Positions 7,702 through 16,021 of a stretch of 64,000 bases of DNA are shown piece after piece. The stretch is from REEB95 sp963785735 (GTDB taxonomy: Bacteria > Pseudomonadota > Alphaproteobacteria > ATCC43930 > CGMCC-115725): positions 1,364,001 through 1,428,000 of the forward strand of contig CAWAWJ010000001.1 in the NCBI GenBank assembly GCA_963785735.1, given 5' to 3'. Numbering within the stretch: position 1 is the first letter of the stretch; every line of letters begins with the position of its first letter. The translations under genes and the position numbers were made by a program. The notes beneath the pieces were generated by a model. That model did no database searches. It had not been told where the DNA came from and was given only the letters and a program-made list of their open reading frames with translations.

Positions 7702-8514
7702 CTAGGCGGCGAGCCGGGCCCGGTCGTAATCGAAGGCGAGCGGGCGGCCTTTGCCGGCGAGCAGTTCCGCGAGGCGCTTTTCCGAGAGCGGATATCCGAA
7801 TTGCGAGTTGCGCATGACGATGCGCAGCTTCAACTGGGCGATCGACAGCTCTTCCAGCAGCTTCCAATCGGCCGGAGTCATGGTCTCGCGGTCCAATCCG
7901 ACGATGCCTTTCAGCATGTGGCCGAATTCGTCGTCATAGACCTTCTCGCAAGCTGCGGCGATGAGCGCGTTGGCGCGGCCATGCGGTCCGGCGGTGTGGT
8001 GCTTCAGTTTCATGCCCTCGGAGAAGAGCGTGCAATAGCCGCCCTCGGTGAAATTGGTCGCGCGCTGGCCGAGGCGCGGATGATCGCCGCGGTGTTTCAG
8101 GCGCAGCCGGGAGAGTTCGAGATCCTCCTTCCAGGAGAACTTCACCGCCAACGGGGTCAATGTGGGCTCGCCCGGCTCGCCGAGCGCGTCATGGGCGTCG
8201 GCGAAGGCGCAGTAATGCGCGAACTCGGCCCAGAGCCCCTCGGCGATCTCCAGCACCTTGTGCCGGTCGATGCCGTTGTCGATCTTGGGGAAGGCTTCGA
8301 TCAGCTCCTCGGCCGGCCCCAGGAAAATCCCCTTGTCCAAGGGAGCGAGGCCCGAGCCCCAGACCTCCTTCGAGCATTGATAGGCGAGCCATTTGCGGTC
8401 GGAAGCGCGGTTGCGCTTGTCCCAACTCCAATATGTGGCGAATACCTCGGCCTCGCCTGCCCAATAGGGCGCCGCCGCCTCGATCAGTTTCTTCAGCTGG
8501 GTACTGACGCTCAT
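7702..8514 (-). CDS. Unknown protein with two ExxH motifs (possible diiron protein)
   Basis: 270 residues, predicted mostly helical and soluble. I do not recognise the family. Two motifs stand out: EFAH near residue 96 and EFGH near residue 198. A separate glutamate in EGGYCTLF lies before the second. Paired E/ExxH motifs are the metal ligands of ferritin-like diiron carboxylate proteins, so a ferritin-like oxygenase or oxidase fold is a reasonable inference. The gene stands alone, convergent with the SDR upstream and divergent from the ABC importer. Confidence 0.6.
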   Translation of the reverse strand: MSVSTQLKKLIEAAAPYWAGEAEVFATYWSWDKRNRASDRKWLAYQCSKEVWGSGLAPLDKGIFLGPAEELIEAFPKIDNGIDRHKVLEIAEGLWAEFAHYCAFADAHDALGEPGEPTLTPLAVKFSWKEDLELSRLRLKHRGDHPRLGQRATNFTEGGYCTLFSEGMKLKHHTAGPHGRANALIAAACEKVYDDEFGHMLKGIVGLDRETMTPADWKLLEELSIAQLKLRIVMRNSQFGYPLSEKRLAELLAGKGRPLAFDYDRARLAA

Positions 8515-8657
8515 GGCCGGTTTCCTCCCCCGAAGCCCGATTGGCGCCAGGATAGATCATCTCGGCCGCGCCGGAATAGAGCCTGATCGAGGCGTTTCGG
8601 CCTTGCCCGGCGGCCCGGCGGAATGAATAATGCCCGCCAAACACGGCAGAGGGGGCC

Positions 8658-9851
8658 ATGAAGACCAGATTCCACGCCGTTCCCGCCTGGGCGGGGGCGC
8701 TATTCGTCGCATTCCTGGCCCTGTCCCCGGCCTCCTCCACGCTCGCCGCCGATGATTACGAAATCAACGTCATCCTGCCGCTCACCGGGCCGGCTGCGTT
8801 TCTCGGCAAGGGCGAGCAGCAATCGCTGCAACTGCTGGAAAAAACGGTCGACGCGGCGGGCGGCATCCAGGGCCGTCCGGTCAAATTCGTCTTTCACGAC
8901 GACCAGACCAGTCCGCAACTCGCGGTCCAGCTTGCCACCGACGTCGCGTCATCGAAGCCGGCGGTGATCCTTGGTTCGTCGCTGGTCGCCTCCTGCCGCG
9001 CCATGGCGCCGCTGATGGCCGACGGGCCGGTGATGTACTGCTTCTCGCCCGGCATCCACCCCGATGCCGACAGCTATGTCTTTACCGCCAGTGTTTCGAC
9101 CCTCGACCTCGCCGACGCGGTGATCCGTTATTTCCGCATGAAGGGCTGGAAGAAATTCGCCCTGATGTACTCGACCGACGCCACCGGCCAGGACGCGGAA
9201 AAGGGCATCGATGCGTTGCTGCAAAAACCCGAGAACCAGGACATCAAGGTGGTGGCTCGCGAGCATTTCAACACCACCGACTTGACCGTCTCTGCCCAGA
9301 TCGAAAGCATCAAGGCGGCAAAGCCCCAGGTTCTGATCGCCTGGAGCACTGGTACGCCGATCGCCACTATCTTCCGCGGAATTCAGCAGGCGGGTCTCGA
9401 CATTCCCATCGCCACCACCGACGGGAACATGACCTACGCCCAGATGACCCAGTACAAGGATTTCCTTCCCCGGCAACTCTATATCCCGGCGGCGCAATGG
9501 GTGGTGCGCGATCCGACGCTGCTCCCCCCGGCGGTCGCGGCCAAGAGCCAGGTGTTCTACAAGGCCTTCGAGGATAACGGCGCGCAGCCCGACATCGCCT
9601 CCGAGCTGGGCTGGGAGCCGGCCATGCTGGTGATCGAGACGCTGAAGAAGCTCGGGACCGGCGCCAGCGCGGTGCAGCTGCGCGCGGCGCTCGCCCAGAC
9701 CAAGGGCTATACCGGCGTCAACGGCGTCTATGATTTCATAGCCACGCCGCAGCGCGGTCTCGACGTCTCCGACGCGGTGGTGACGCGCTGGGCGCCGGCC
9801 AAGAACCTCTGGGAAATCGTCAGCAAGCCGACCGGCCTCCCGCTCAACTGA
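8658..9851 (+). CDS. Branched-chain amino-acid-type ABC transporter substrate-binding protein
   Basis: 397 residues with a Sec signal peptide (hydrophobic about 12-30, cleavage probably after LAA near 31). A LivK/LivJ-type periplasmic binding fold follows: INVILPLTGPAAFLGKGEQQ at the mature N-terminus and GGIQGRPVKFVFHDDQTSPQLAV soon after. It delivers ligand to the membrane complex encoded just downstream (10-bp gap). Members of this family bind branched-chain amino acids, aromatic acids, urea or other small organics, so the substrate is open; the nearby aromatic-degradation genes are only suggestive. Confidence 0.9.
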   Translation: MKTRFHAVPAWAGALFVAFLALSPASSTLAADDYEINVILPLTGPAAFLGKGEQQSLQLLEKTVDAAGGIQGRPVKFVFHDDQTSPQLAVQLATDVASSKPAVILGSSLVASCRAMAPLMADGPVMYCFSPGIHPDADSYVFTASVSTLDLADAVIRYFRMKGWKKFALMYSTDATGQDAEKGIDALLQKPENQDIKVVAREHFNTTDLTVSAQIESIKAAKPQVLIAWSTGTPIATIFRGIQQAGLDIPIATTDGNMTYAQMTQYKDFLPRQLYIPAAQWVVRDPTLLPPAVAAKSQVFYKAFEDNGAQPDIASELGWEPAMLVIETLKKLGTGASAVQLRAALAQTKGYTGVNGVYDFIATPQRGLDVSDAVVTRWAPAKNLWEIVSKPTGLPLN

Positions 9852-9861
9852 GCGGAGACCC

Positions 9862-11745
9862 ATGAACCTCGCGATCCAGATCGTCATCGGCGGGTTGCTG
9901 CAAGGCGCGGTCTTCGCGGTCATCGCGCTCGGATTCTCGCTGGTCTTCCGCGTCACCGGCGTCATCAATTTGGCCCAGGGCGCGTTCTGCGTTCTGGGCG
10001 CGCTGCTGATGTACACCTTCCAGGTCGCGTTGGGCTGGCCCGTGCTGGTGGCGGCGCTGACGGCGTCGCTCGGCACCGGGCTCTTCGGGCTGGCGCTGGG
10101 CGCGGCGACCTTCGTGCCCGCGCTGCCACGGCTTCCCACCAGCTCCATGCTGGTGATGACGGCGGGTCTCCTCACGCTCATCGAAGGCCTGCTGCTGGTC
10201 TTCTGGTCGAGCCAGCCCTATGCCCTGCCGCCCTTCTCGGGCGAGGCGCCGGTGCTGATCGGCGACATCCGCGTGCCGACCCAGGGCTTCTGGATCGCCG
10301 GCATCGCGGCGTCGATCATTGTCGCGCTTTGGTTTTTGATCCAGCGCACCACGCTCGGCATGGCGCTCAGGGCCTGCGCCGAGAACCGCATGGCGGCGCG
10401 GCTCATGGGCATCGACGTGCCGCGCATGACGCTGTTGAGCTTCGGTTTGGCCGCACTCATCGCCGGCATCAGCGGCATCGCCGTGGCGCCGATCACCTCG
10501 CTCGAATTCGACACCGGCGGCTTCTTCACCAATTTCGGGTTCATTTCCGTCGCCATCGGCGGCATGGGCAGCTTCATCGGTTCGGTCGCCGGCGGCCTCT
10601 TCCTGGGCGTGGCCGAGCAGTTGGCGGCGGGTTACGTCTCCTCGCTCTTCGCCAATGCGCTGGCTTTGGCGCTTCTGCTGGCGGTGCTGCTGTGGCGGCC
10701 CAACGGCCTCTTTTCGGCGGGCCCGGCGCGGCGCACCGACGTGCGCGACGAGCAGCGCGTCTACCGCTCGATCTTGCGCATCGAGGGCAAGGGCGGGGCG
10801 GTCTTCGGCGTGTTGGCCGTGGCCTTGCTGCTGGCGCTGCCTTGGCTTCTGCCCGGCCGCAGCATCCTCAACTCCCTGGTCATCACCGGCATCCTCTACA
10901 TCGCCGTGCTCGGCCTCGACGTGCTGATGGGCTTCGCCGGGCAGGTGAGTTTGGGCCAGGCCGGGTTCATGGCCATCGGCGGCTACACCGCGTCGATCCT
11001 GGCGGTGACCTATGGCGTCTCGCCGCTTTTGGGAACGCTGGCCGGCATGGTTCTCTCGCTGGCGTCGGCGCTGGCCTTGTCCTTCGTCACCTTGCGCTTG
11101 CGCGGCCATTACCTGGCGCTCGCGACGCTCGCCTTCGGCCTGCTGATCGATTCATTGACCGTCGGCCTGACCGACACCACCGGCGGACCTTCGGGCCTGG
11201 CCGGCATCCCGTCCTTCGCCGTGGCGGGTTTCGTGTTCTCGACGCCGCTCTCGATGTATTACCTGGTGGCGGGCATCATCGTGGCCTTGGTGCTGCTGCT
11301 GATGGGCGGCATGCGGTCGAGCTTCGGCCGCGCCTTGAAGGCGGTGAGGACCGACCAGACCGCGGCGTCGGCGCTCGGCGTCAACGTGGTGCGCTACAAG
11401 CTAGCGGCCGTGCTGATCAGCGCCGCGCTCGCTTCGCTTTCGGGAAGTCTCTACGCCTTCTATTTCCATTTCCTGTCGCCCGAGATGGTCGGTACGCCGC
11501 GCTCCTTCGAAATGATCGCCATGCTGGTGGCGGGCGGCGAGGGGACGCTGATCGGCCCGATCCTGGGCGTGGCGCTGCTCACGCTTCTCCCCACGGTCTT
11601 CCAGCCCTTCGCGCTCTACAAGACCTTCGCCGAGGGCGCGCTGCTGGTGATGTGCTTCCTCTGGCTGCGCGACGGCATGTTCGGCGCCTTGGCCGCGTTG
11701 GTGACGGGACACTTCCGCCGCTCTCGGCAAAAGGCAATTCCATGA
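9862..11745 (+). CDS. Fused LivH-LivM ABC permease
   Basis: 627 residues, twice the size of a single Liv permease. Residues 1-290 are LivH-like (start with QIVIGGLLQGAVFAVIALGFSLV). After a charged linker near 295-315, residues 320-610 are LivM-like (GFAGQVSLGQAGFMAIGGY, LALATLAFGLLIDS). Both inner-membrane subunits of the importer are thus on one chain, an arrangement known in some proteobacteria. The stop overlaps the next ATG (ATGA). Confidence 0.9.
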   Translation: MNLAIQIVIGGLLQGAVFAVIALGFSLVFRVTGVINLAQGAFCVLGALLMYTFQVALGWPVLVAALTASLGTGLFGLALGAATFVPALPRLPTSSMLVMTAGLLTLIEGLLLVFWSSQPYALPPFSGEAPVLIGDIRVPTQGFWIAGIAASIIVALWFLIQRTTLGMALRACAENRMAARLMGIDVPRMTLLSFGLAALIAGISGIAVAPITSLEFDTGGFFTNFGFISVAIGGMGSFIGSVAGGLFLGVAEQLAAGYVSSLFANALALALLLAVLLWRPNGLFSAGPARRTDVRDEQRVYRSILRIEGKGGAVFGVLAVALLLALPWLLPGRSILNSLVITGILYIAVLGLDVLMGFAGQVSLGQAGFMAIGGYTASILAVTYGVSPLLGTLAGMVLSLASALALSFVTLRLRGHYLALATLAFGLLIDSLTVGLTDTTGGPSGLAGIPSFAVAGFVFSTPLSMYYLVAGIIVALVLLLMGGMRSSFGRALKAVRTDQTAASALGVNVVRYKLAAVLISAALASLSGSLYAFYFHFLSPEMVGTPRSFEMIAMLVAGGEGTLIGPILGVALLTLLPTVFQPFALYKTFAEGALLVMCFLWLRDGMFGALAALVTGHFRRSRQKAIP

Positions 11746-12509
11746 CCACGGCGGCGCTAGAGATCATCAATCTATCTAAAAGCTTTGGCGGCATCCGGGC
11801 CATATCCGACATCAGCCTGACCGTGCCCGCGGGCAGCCTCACCGCCGTGATCGGCCCCAATGGCGCAGGAAAAACGACGCTGTTCAATCTCGTCACCAAT
11901 CTCTACGCCGCCGACCAAGGCGACGTGAAATTCTACGGAGAATCGATATTGGGCCTCGGCTCGGGCGAGATCGCGGCGCGGGGCCTCATCCGCACCTTTC
12001 AGACCGCGCGGATTTTCCCTGGCCTGACCGCGCTCGAAAACGCGCTCGCCGGATCGCATCTCCATGTCCGCCGGGCGCCCTGGCAGCAGATGCTGTGGCT
12101 GCCGGGCGCCTTGCGCGAGGAACGCGCTCTGGCCGCCAAGGCCGATGCGCTGCTGGAATTGGTGGGGTTGGCGCCCTTCCGGGACATGGCGGCGACCGAT
12201 TTGCCGATGGGCGGGCAGAAGCTTCTGGAAGTGGTGCGCGCGCTGATGGCCGGCCCGCGGCTCCTGCTGCTCGACGAGCCCGCCGCGGGATTGAACGACG
12301 CCGAGACCGCCGATCTGGCCGAGTTGCTGCGCGCGGTGCGCGACAGCGGCATCACCGTGATCGTGGTCGAGCACAACATGTCGCTGGTCATGGGCGTGGC
12401 CGATCAGGTGATCGTCTTGGACGCGGGCAAGGGCGTGGCCGCGGGATCGCCGCGCGAGATCCAAAAGGACAAGCGCGTCATCGCCGCCTATGTCGGGGAG
12501 GAATCCTGA
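11742..12509 (+). CDS. livG: ABC transporter ATP-binding protein LivG
   Basis: 255 residues. Walker A GPNGAGKTT (38-46), Q-loop RTFQTARIF, Walker B LLLLDEPAAGLN and switch VVEHNM are intact. The signature region reads LPMGGQKLLE instead of the more usual LSYGQQ. The RTFQ block and long insert after it are typical of LivG rather than LivF. It couples ATP hydrolysis to import with LivF on the cytosolic face of the fused permease. Overlaps livF by TGATG. Confidence 0.9.
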   Translation: MTTAALEIINLSKSFGGIRAISDISLTVPAGSLTAVIGPNGAGKTTLFNLVTNLYAADQGDVKFYGESILGLGSGEIAARGLIRTFQTARIFPGLTALENALAGSHLHVRRAPWQQMLWLPGALREERALAAKADALLELVGLAPFRDMAATDLPMGGQKLLEVVRALMAGPRLLLLDEPAAGLNDAETADLAELLRAVRDSGITVIVVEHNMSLVMGVADQVIVLDAGKGVAAGSPREIQKDKRVIAAYVGEES

Positions 12510-13297
12510 TGCTCGAATTGAAGGGCGTCTCCACCGGCTATGATTCCGCCAATGTCGTCCACGATGTCGACATCGCGGTGGGATCGGGCGAGATCGTTTC
12601 GCTGGTCGGCGCTAATGGCGCGGGTAAATCCACGCTTGTCAAAACCATCTCCGGATTGCTCGCCATCCGCGCCGGTACGATAACCCTGGAAGGCCAGCGC
12701 ATCGACGGGTTGAGCCCGCGCGCCCGCGTGCTCAAGGGGATATCCCACGTGCCCGAGGGCCGCCAGGTCTTCGGCGGGCTGAGTGTCGAGGAAAACCTCC
12801 GCCTCGGCGCCTATGCCCAGCGCAAGGGCCTGTCCGAGCCGGAGATAAAAAAGCGCATCGAAAGCGTGTGCGCGCGCTTTCCCGTGCTGCTGGAGCGGCG
12901 CGGCGAGACGGTGGCCAATCTCTCGGGCGGGCAGCAGCAGATGCTGGTGATCGCGCGGGGATTGATGGCCGCGCCGCGCATCCTGGTTCTGGACGAGCCC
13001 TCGCTGGGCTTGGCGCCGGTGCTGGTGGCGGAGATATTCCGGCTGATCGCCTCGTTGCGCTCCGAAGGCCGCGCGATCTTGCTCTCCGAGCAGAACGCCA
13101 GGCTCTCGCTCGCCATATCCGACCGCGCCTATGTGATCGAGAACGGCCGTGTGGCGCTCTCCGGCACCGGGAAGGCTTTGCTCAAGAACCCGGAAGTGGC
13201 CGAGCGCTATCTTGGTGTCGGCAAGGCGGTGGGCTTGGCCGACGCTGCGCGCCACGCGAAAATGGTGAAGCGCCTCAAGGAGATTTTCGCGGCGTAG
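12509..13297 (+). CDS. livF: ABC transporter ATP-binding protein LivF
   Basis: 262 residues. Walker A GANGAGKST (34-42), HVPEGRQVFGGLSVEENL (the LivF hallmark), signature NLSGGQQQM, Walker B ILVLDEPSLGLAP and the LLSEQN switch are all present. A C-terminal tail of about 25 residues (AVGLADAARHAKM onward) extends beyond a typical LivF of about 235. It is the last gene of the importer operon. Confidence 0.9.
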   Translation: MLELKGVSTGYDSANVVHDVDIAVGSGEIVSLVGANGAGKSTLVKTISGLLAIRAGTITLEGQRIDGLSPRARVLKGISHVPEGRQVFGGLSVEENLRLGAYAQRKGLSEPEIKKRIESVCARFPVLLERRGETVANLSGGQQQMLVIARGLMAAPRILVLDEPSLGLAPVLVAEIFRLIASLRSEGRAILLSEQNARLSLAISDRAYVIENGRVALSGTGKALLKNPEVAERYLGVGKAVGLADAARHAKMVKRLKEIFAA

Positions 13298-13322
13298 TTA
13301 TGCGAGCCGCGCAGCCGCCGGT

Positions 13323-14225
13323 CTAGGACCGTTTCTCTTTTTGCCGGCCGCGCCAGTGGCGGTAATGCAAAAAGCCCTGTTCCCTGCCGCCGGAAAGGGT
13401 CTCGAGCGTGAATTCGTGGGTGCGCGCCGGCCCGACCAGATGGAGAATTCCCAGGGGGCGATAGGGCGGCTCGGGCTCGACCAGCATTCCGGTCTTCTCG
13501 TCGAGCTTGGGCGGCGCGTCGATGCAGATCCAGTTGCACCAATCGGGCAGCAAGCCCACGGGCGCCTTGTCGCGGTGAATGACGTAATTGAGCGCGGTCT
13601 GCTCGCGCAGGATGGTGGGCTTGGTCGAGAGCCCATGCGCCATGGCGGCCTTCCACAGCTCCCAATGCGGCGCGCCGGCGTCGAGCGCGAAAATTCCGGC
13701 ATTGGCGATGGGGAAACGGCCGAGATCGTTGGCGGTGCGCCAGCCCCAACCCTTGCGGTATTCGCGGAACATGAGCGTGTTGAAGCGCGGCCGCTGCCAT
13801 TTCTTGAAGCTCAGATAGGAACGGCCGATATGCGGCGTGATGGCGAGCTTGCCCTCGCGCGCCACCGACAAATAGAGCTCGATGGCCGCCTTGTCCTGCA
13901 CCCAGGTGTCGCTGTCGATCCACATATAGGTCCGGTAGCCGGGGAAGTAGCGCGGCAGGAACGGCCGTGCGGTGAGCGCGCGGAAATGGCCGGGAAATTT
14001 GGCGCGCCCGGGGAAGTCGATGTCCCATTGCGGCTCGACCACGTTTATGCCGTCCGCTTCGAGGCTTTTGCGCTGCGCCTTCTCGAAGCCTACATCGAGC
14101 ACCGCCAGCGGCGATTTGACCCCGCGATCCGCCAGCGAATTCAACAGGTCGCGGACCAGCCCGTAATAATTGGCGTCCGCGCCGGTGACGATGATGTGGT
14201 CGTTTTTATTGCCGGGACCGGCCAT
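13323..14225 (-). CDS. Putative GT-A-fold glycosyltransferase
   Basis: 300 residues from ATG 14225; an in-frame ATG at 14261 would add 12 residues. The N-terminus (IIVTGADANYYGLVRDLLNSL) and the metal motif MWIDSDTW (DxD) near residue 102 resemble GT8-like nucleotide-sugar transferases; EQTALNYVIH further on is also GT8-like. The protein has no signal or membrane helix. Acceptor and sugar are unknown. It lies at the end of a minus-strand run but is separated from it by about 60 bases. Confidence 0.6.
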   Translation of the reverse strand: MAGPGNKNDHIIVTGADANYYGLVRDLLNSLADRGVKSPLAVLDVGFEKAQRKSLEADGINVVEPQWDIDFPGRAKFPGHFRALTARPFLPRYFPGYRTYMWIDSDTWVQDKAAIELYLSVAREGKLAITPHIGRSYLSFKKWQRPRFNTLMFREYRKGWGWRTANDLGRFPIANAGIFALDAGAPHWELWKAAMAHGLSTKPTILREQTALNYVIHRDKAPVGLLPDWCNWICIDAPPKLDEKTGMLVEPEPPYRPLGILHLVGPARTHEFTLETLSGGREQGFLHYRHWRGRQKEKRS

Positions 14226-14285
14226 GGACCCGAACCTACGTGATCGGCAGAGGACTGGCAACGAGCCAGTCCGGATGGTTGGATC

Positions 14286-14369
14286 TCAGCGGATGGAGGT
14301 GACGATCATCCAGGCGATCAATCCCGCCGCCACGACGACGGCGCCGATCACGTGCCAGGTTTTTAGCAT
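14286..14369 (-). CDS. 27-residue single-pass membrane peptide
   Basis: An ATG two bases after the stop of the upstream oxidoreductase opens a 27-codon frame. It encodes a short charged start (MLKTWH), one hydrophobic helix (VIGAVVVAAGLIAWMIV) and a TSIR tail with the positive residue at the end. The immediate spacing argues for translational coupling to the upstream gene; a GGCGG precedes it weakly. The length and composition fit a small membrane protein. No family is recognised. Confidence 0.5.
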   Translation of the reverse strand: MLKTWHVIGAVVVAAGLIAWMIVTSIR

Positions 14370-14371
14370 TT

Positions 14372-15307
14372 CTATTCCGCCGCCTTAGCCGGCTTCAGCC
14401 GCTTCAAAATCGCTTCCAGGCTCTGGCGCCAATTCTTTTCGGGCGCGGATTTGAGCGCGGGCAGTTCCTCGGCGCGGTCGGCGAGCCAATCCTGTCGCTT
14501 CGCCGTGGCTTCGGTCATCAGCGGCTCGATACCGGCATTAGCCACGGTCTCGGCGCTTTCGCGCATCTCGGCGGCGCGGCGGCGGCCATGCTGCAACACG
14601 CGGGAGATCAGATACCCCGCCTGCTTTTCCCAATCGAGGCTCGGAAAGGTTTCGTCGAGCGAGGCGATGACCTGGTCCTCCACGCCGTAGCGCCGCGCCG
14701 CCAAAAATCCCTCCACCGCCAGCGCCTCGATACCCTTGATGAAGACGCTGCGGCACATCTTGATAGCCGAGGCGTGGCCCACTTTCTCGCTCACCGCCAT
14801 CATCTTCATGCCCGAAGGCACAAGGATATCCTGCAACTCCTTGGCCCGCTTACCGCCCAGCAGCATCGGCACCTTGATGCCATAGGGCTCGACCGGCGCC
14901 ATCACCGCCGCCTCCACATATGAGGCCCCCGAACGCGAGACGGCTTGCTCGTCCGCGCGCTTGGTCTCGGGCGAAACCGAATTGATGTCGAGAAAGAACT
15001 GGCCCGGCTTGAGATAACCGCCCGCTTCCTCGGCCACGTCGCGCGCCGAGGTGGCGGTGACGGCCGAGATCACCACCAGCGCGCCCTTGGCGGCATCGGC
15101 GGCGGACGGGCAGGGCTCGGCCATCAGGCCGCGCGCCTTGTCCTGCATATCCTTGCCCGCTTTGCCTTTGAACAAAATATCGTAGATCGAAATCTCGTGC
15201 CGGCCGGTCGCGGTCAATTCCTTGGCGAAGAGCGATCCAACCTCGCCGAAGCCGATGAGGGCGATGCGGCTCTTATTGCCGCCCATATTACCGGTGGCCG
15301 GACTCAT
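14372..15307 (-). CDS. NAD(P)-binding 6-phosphogluconate-dehydrogenase-like oxidoreductase (DUF1932 type)
   Basis: 311 residues. An N-terminal Rossmann fold (IALIGFGEVGSLFAKEL, about 14-30) is followed by a helical C-terminal domain of the DUF1932 kind found in beta-hydroxyacid dehydrogenase relatives. LDINSVSPETKR occupies the substrate-loop position and KMCRSVFIKG the catalytic-lysine region. It starts in an ATGA overlap with the LigK-like aldolase gene, so it belongs to the same operon and may reduce or oxidise an intermediate of the same aromatic or hydroxy-acid pathway. The exact substrate is unknown. Confidence 0.7.
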   Translation of the reverse strand: MSPATGNMGGNKSRIALIGFGEVGSLFAKELTATGRHEISIYDILFKGKAGKDMQDKARGLMAEPCPSAADAAKGALVVISAVTATSARDVAEEAGGYLKPGQFFLDINSVSPETKRADEQAVSRSGASYVEAAVMAPVEPYGIKVPMLLGGKRAKELQDILVPSGMKMMAVSEKVGHASAIKMCRSVFIKGIEALAVEGFLAARRYGVEDQVIASLDETFPSLDWEKQAGYLISRVLQHGRRRAAEMRESAETVANAGIEPLMTEATAKRQDWLADRAEELPALKSAPEKNWRQSLEAILKRLKPAKAAE

Positions 15308-15999
15308 TCCTCTTCCTCGAGCCGGTCCACGTATTTGAGCCCCAGCTCCTTGAGCTTGGCGCGCATATTGTACATGTCGAGCCCCAACTCGCCCTTGGCG
15401 AGCCGCGCGCGATTCTTGTCTTCCTTGGCGATGCGCTCATTGCCCTTGGAAGCCGTGTCCTCTGCATCTTTCCGCGGAACCACCACCACGCCGTCATCGT
15501 CGGCCACGATCACATCGCCCGGTTTCACCAGCGCGCCGGCGCAAACGACGGGCACATTGACCGCGCCCAGCGTTTCCTTGACCGTGCCCTTGGCCGAGAT
15601 CGCCCGCGACCAGACCGGGAATTGCAGCTTGGTGAGTTCCGCCACGTCGCGGCAGCCCGCGTCGATGATGAGCGCCGTCACGCCGCGCGCGTGGAGCGAA
15701 GTTCCGAGCAATTCGCCGAACATGCCGTCGGTATTGTCGGCCGTCACCGCCACCACCATCACGTCGCCCTTCTGGCATTGTTCGGCGCCGACATGGATCA
15801 TCCAATTGTCGCCCGGCTGGGCCAGAACGGTGACCGCGCTGCCCGCCACGCGCGCGCCCGCATAAATAGGCCGCATATAGGGCTTCATCAGCCCCGATCG
15901 CCCCATCGCCTCATGCACGGTCGAGACGCCGAGTTCCTGCAATTGCTTGATCGCGTTGCCCGAGGCGCGCGATATGTTTTTCACCACGACGGTTTTCAT
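15304..15999 (-). CDS. ligK: 4-carboxy-4-hydroxy-2-oxoadipate aldolase/oxaloacetate decarboxylase-like (RraA fold)
   Basis: 231 residues from an ATG with GGAGGAG five bases upstream; an upstream in-frame ATG is unlikely. The RraA/HMG-aldolase fold is shown by STVHEAMGR near the start, GELLGTSLHARGVTALIIDAGCRDVAEL (catalytic Arg-Asp pair) and the metal-binding end VIVADDDGVVVVP. LigK-type enzymes cleave 4-carboxy-4-hydroxy-2-oxoadipate to pyruvate and oxaloacetate. The downstream position after a LigI-like lactonase gene supports this, though RraA-fold proteins have varied roles. Confidence 0.75.
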   Translation of the reverse strand: MKTVVVKNISRASGNAIKQLQELGVSTVHEAMGRSGLMKPYMRPIYAGARVAGSAVTVLAQPGDNWMIHVGAEQCQKGDVMVVAVTADNTDGMFGELLGTSLHARGVTALIIDAGCRDVAELTKLQFPVWSRAISAKGTVKETLGAVNVPVVCAGALVKPGDVIVADDDGVVVVPRKDAEDTASKGNERIAKEDKNRARLAKGELGLDMYNMRAKLKELGLKYVDRLEEEE

Positions 16000-16021
16000 G
16001 GCAACTCCTCCAAAAGGGCGC

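Noticed and set aside
9844..11109. A 421-codon antisense open frame over the Liv permease
   Set aside because: Gln/Arg/His/Asp-rich antisense shadow without any family motif; the sense frame is clearly a permease.
10329..12509. A 726-codon open frame over the Liv permease and LivG
   Set aside because: The first part is an alternative-frame shadow of the permease; LivG begins at ATG 11742 in an ATGA overlap.
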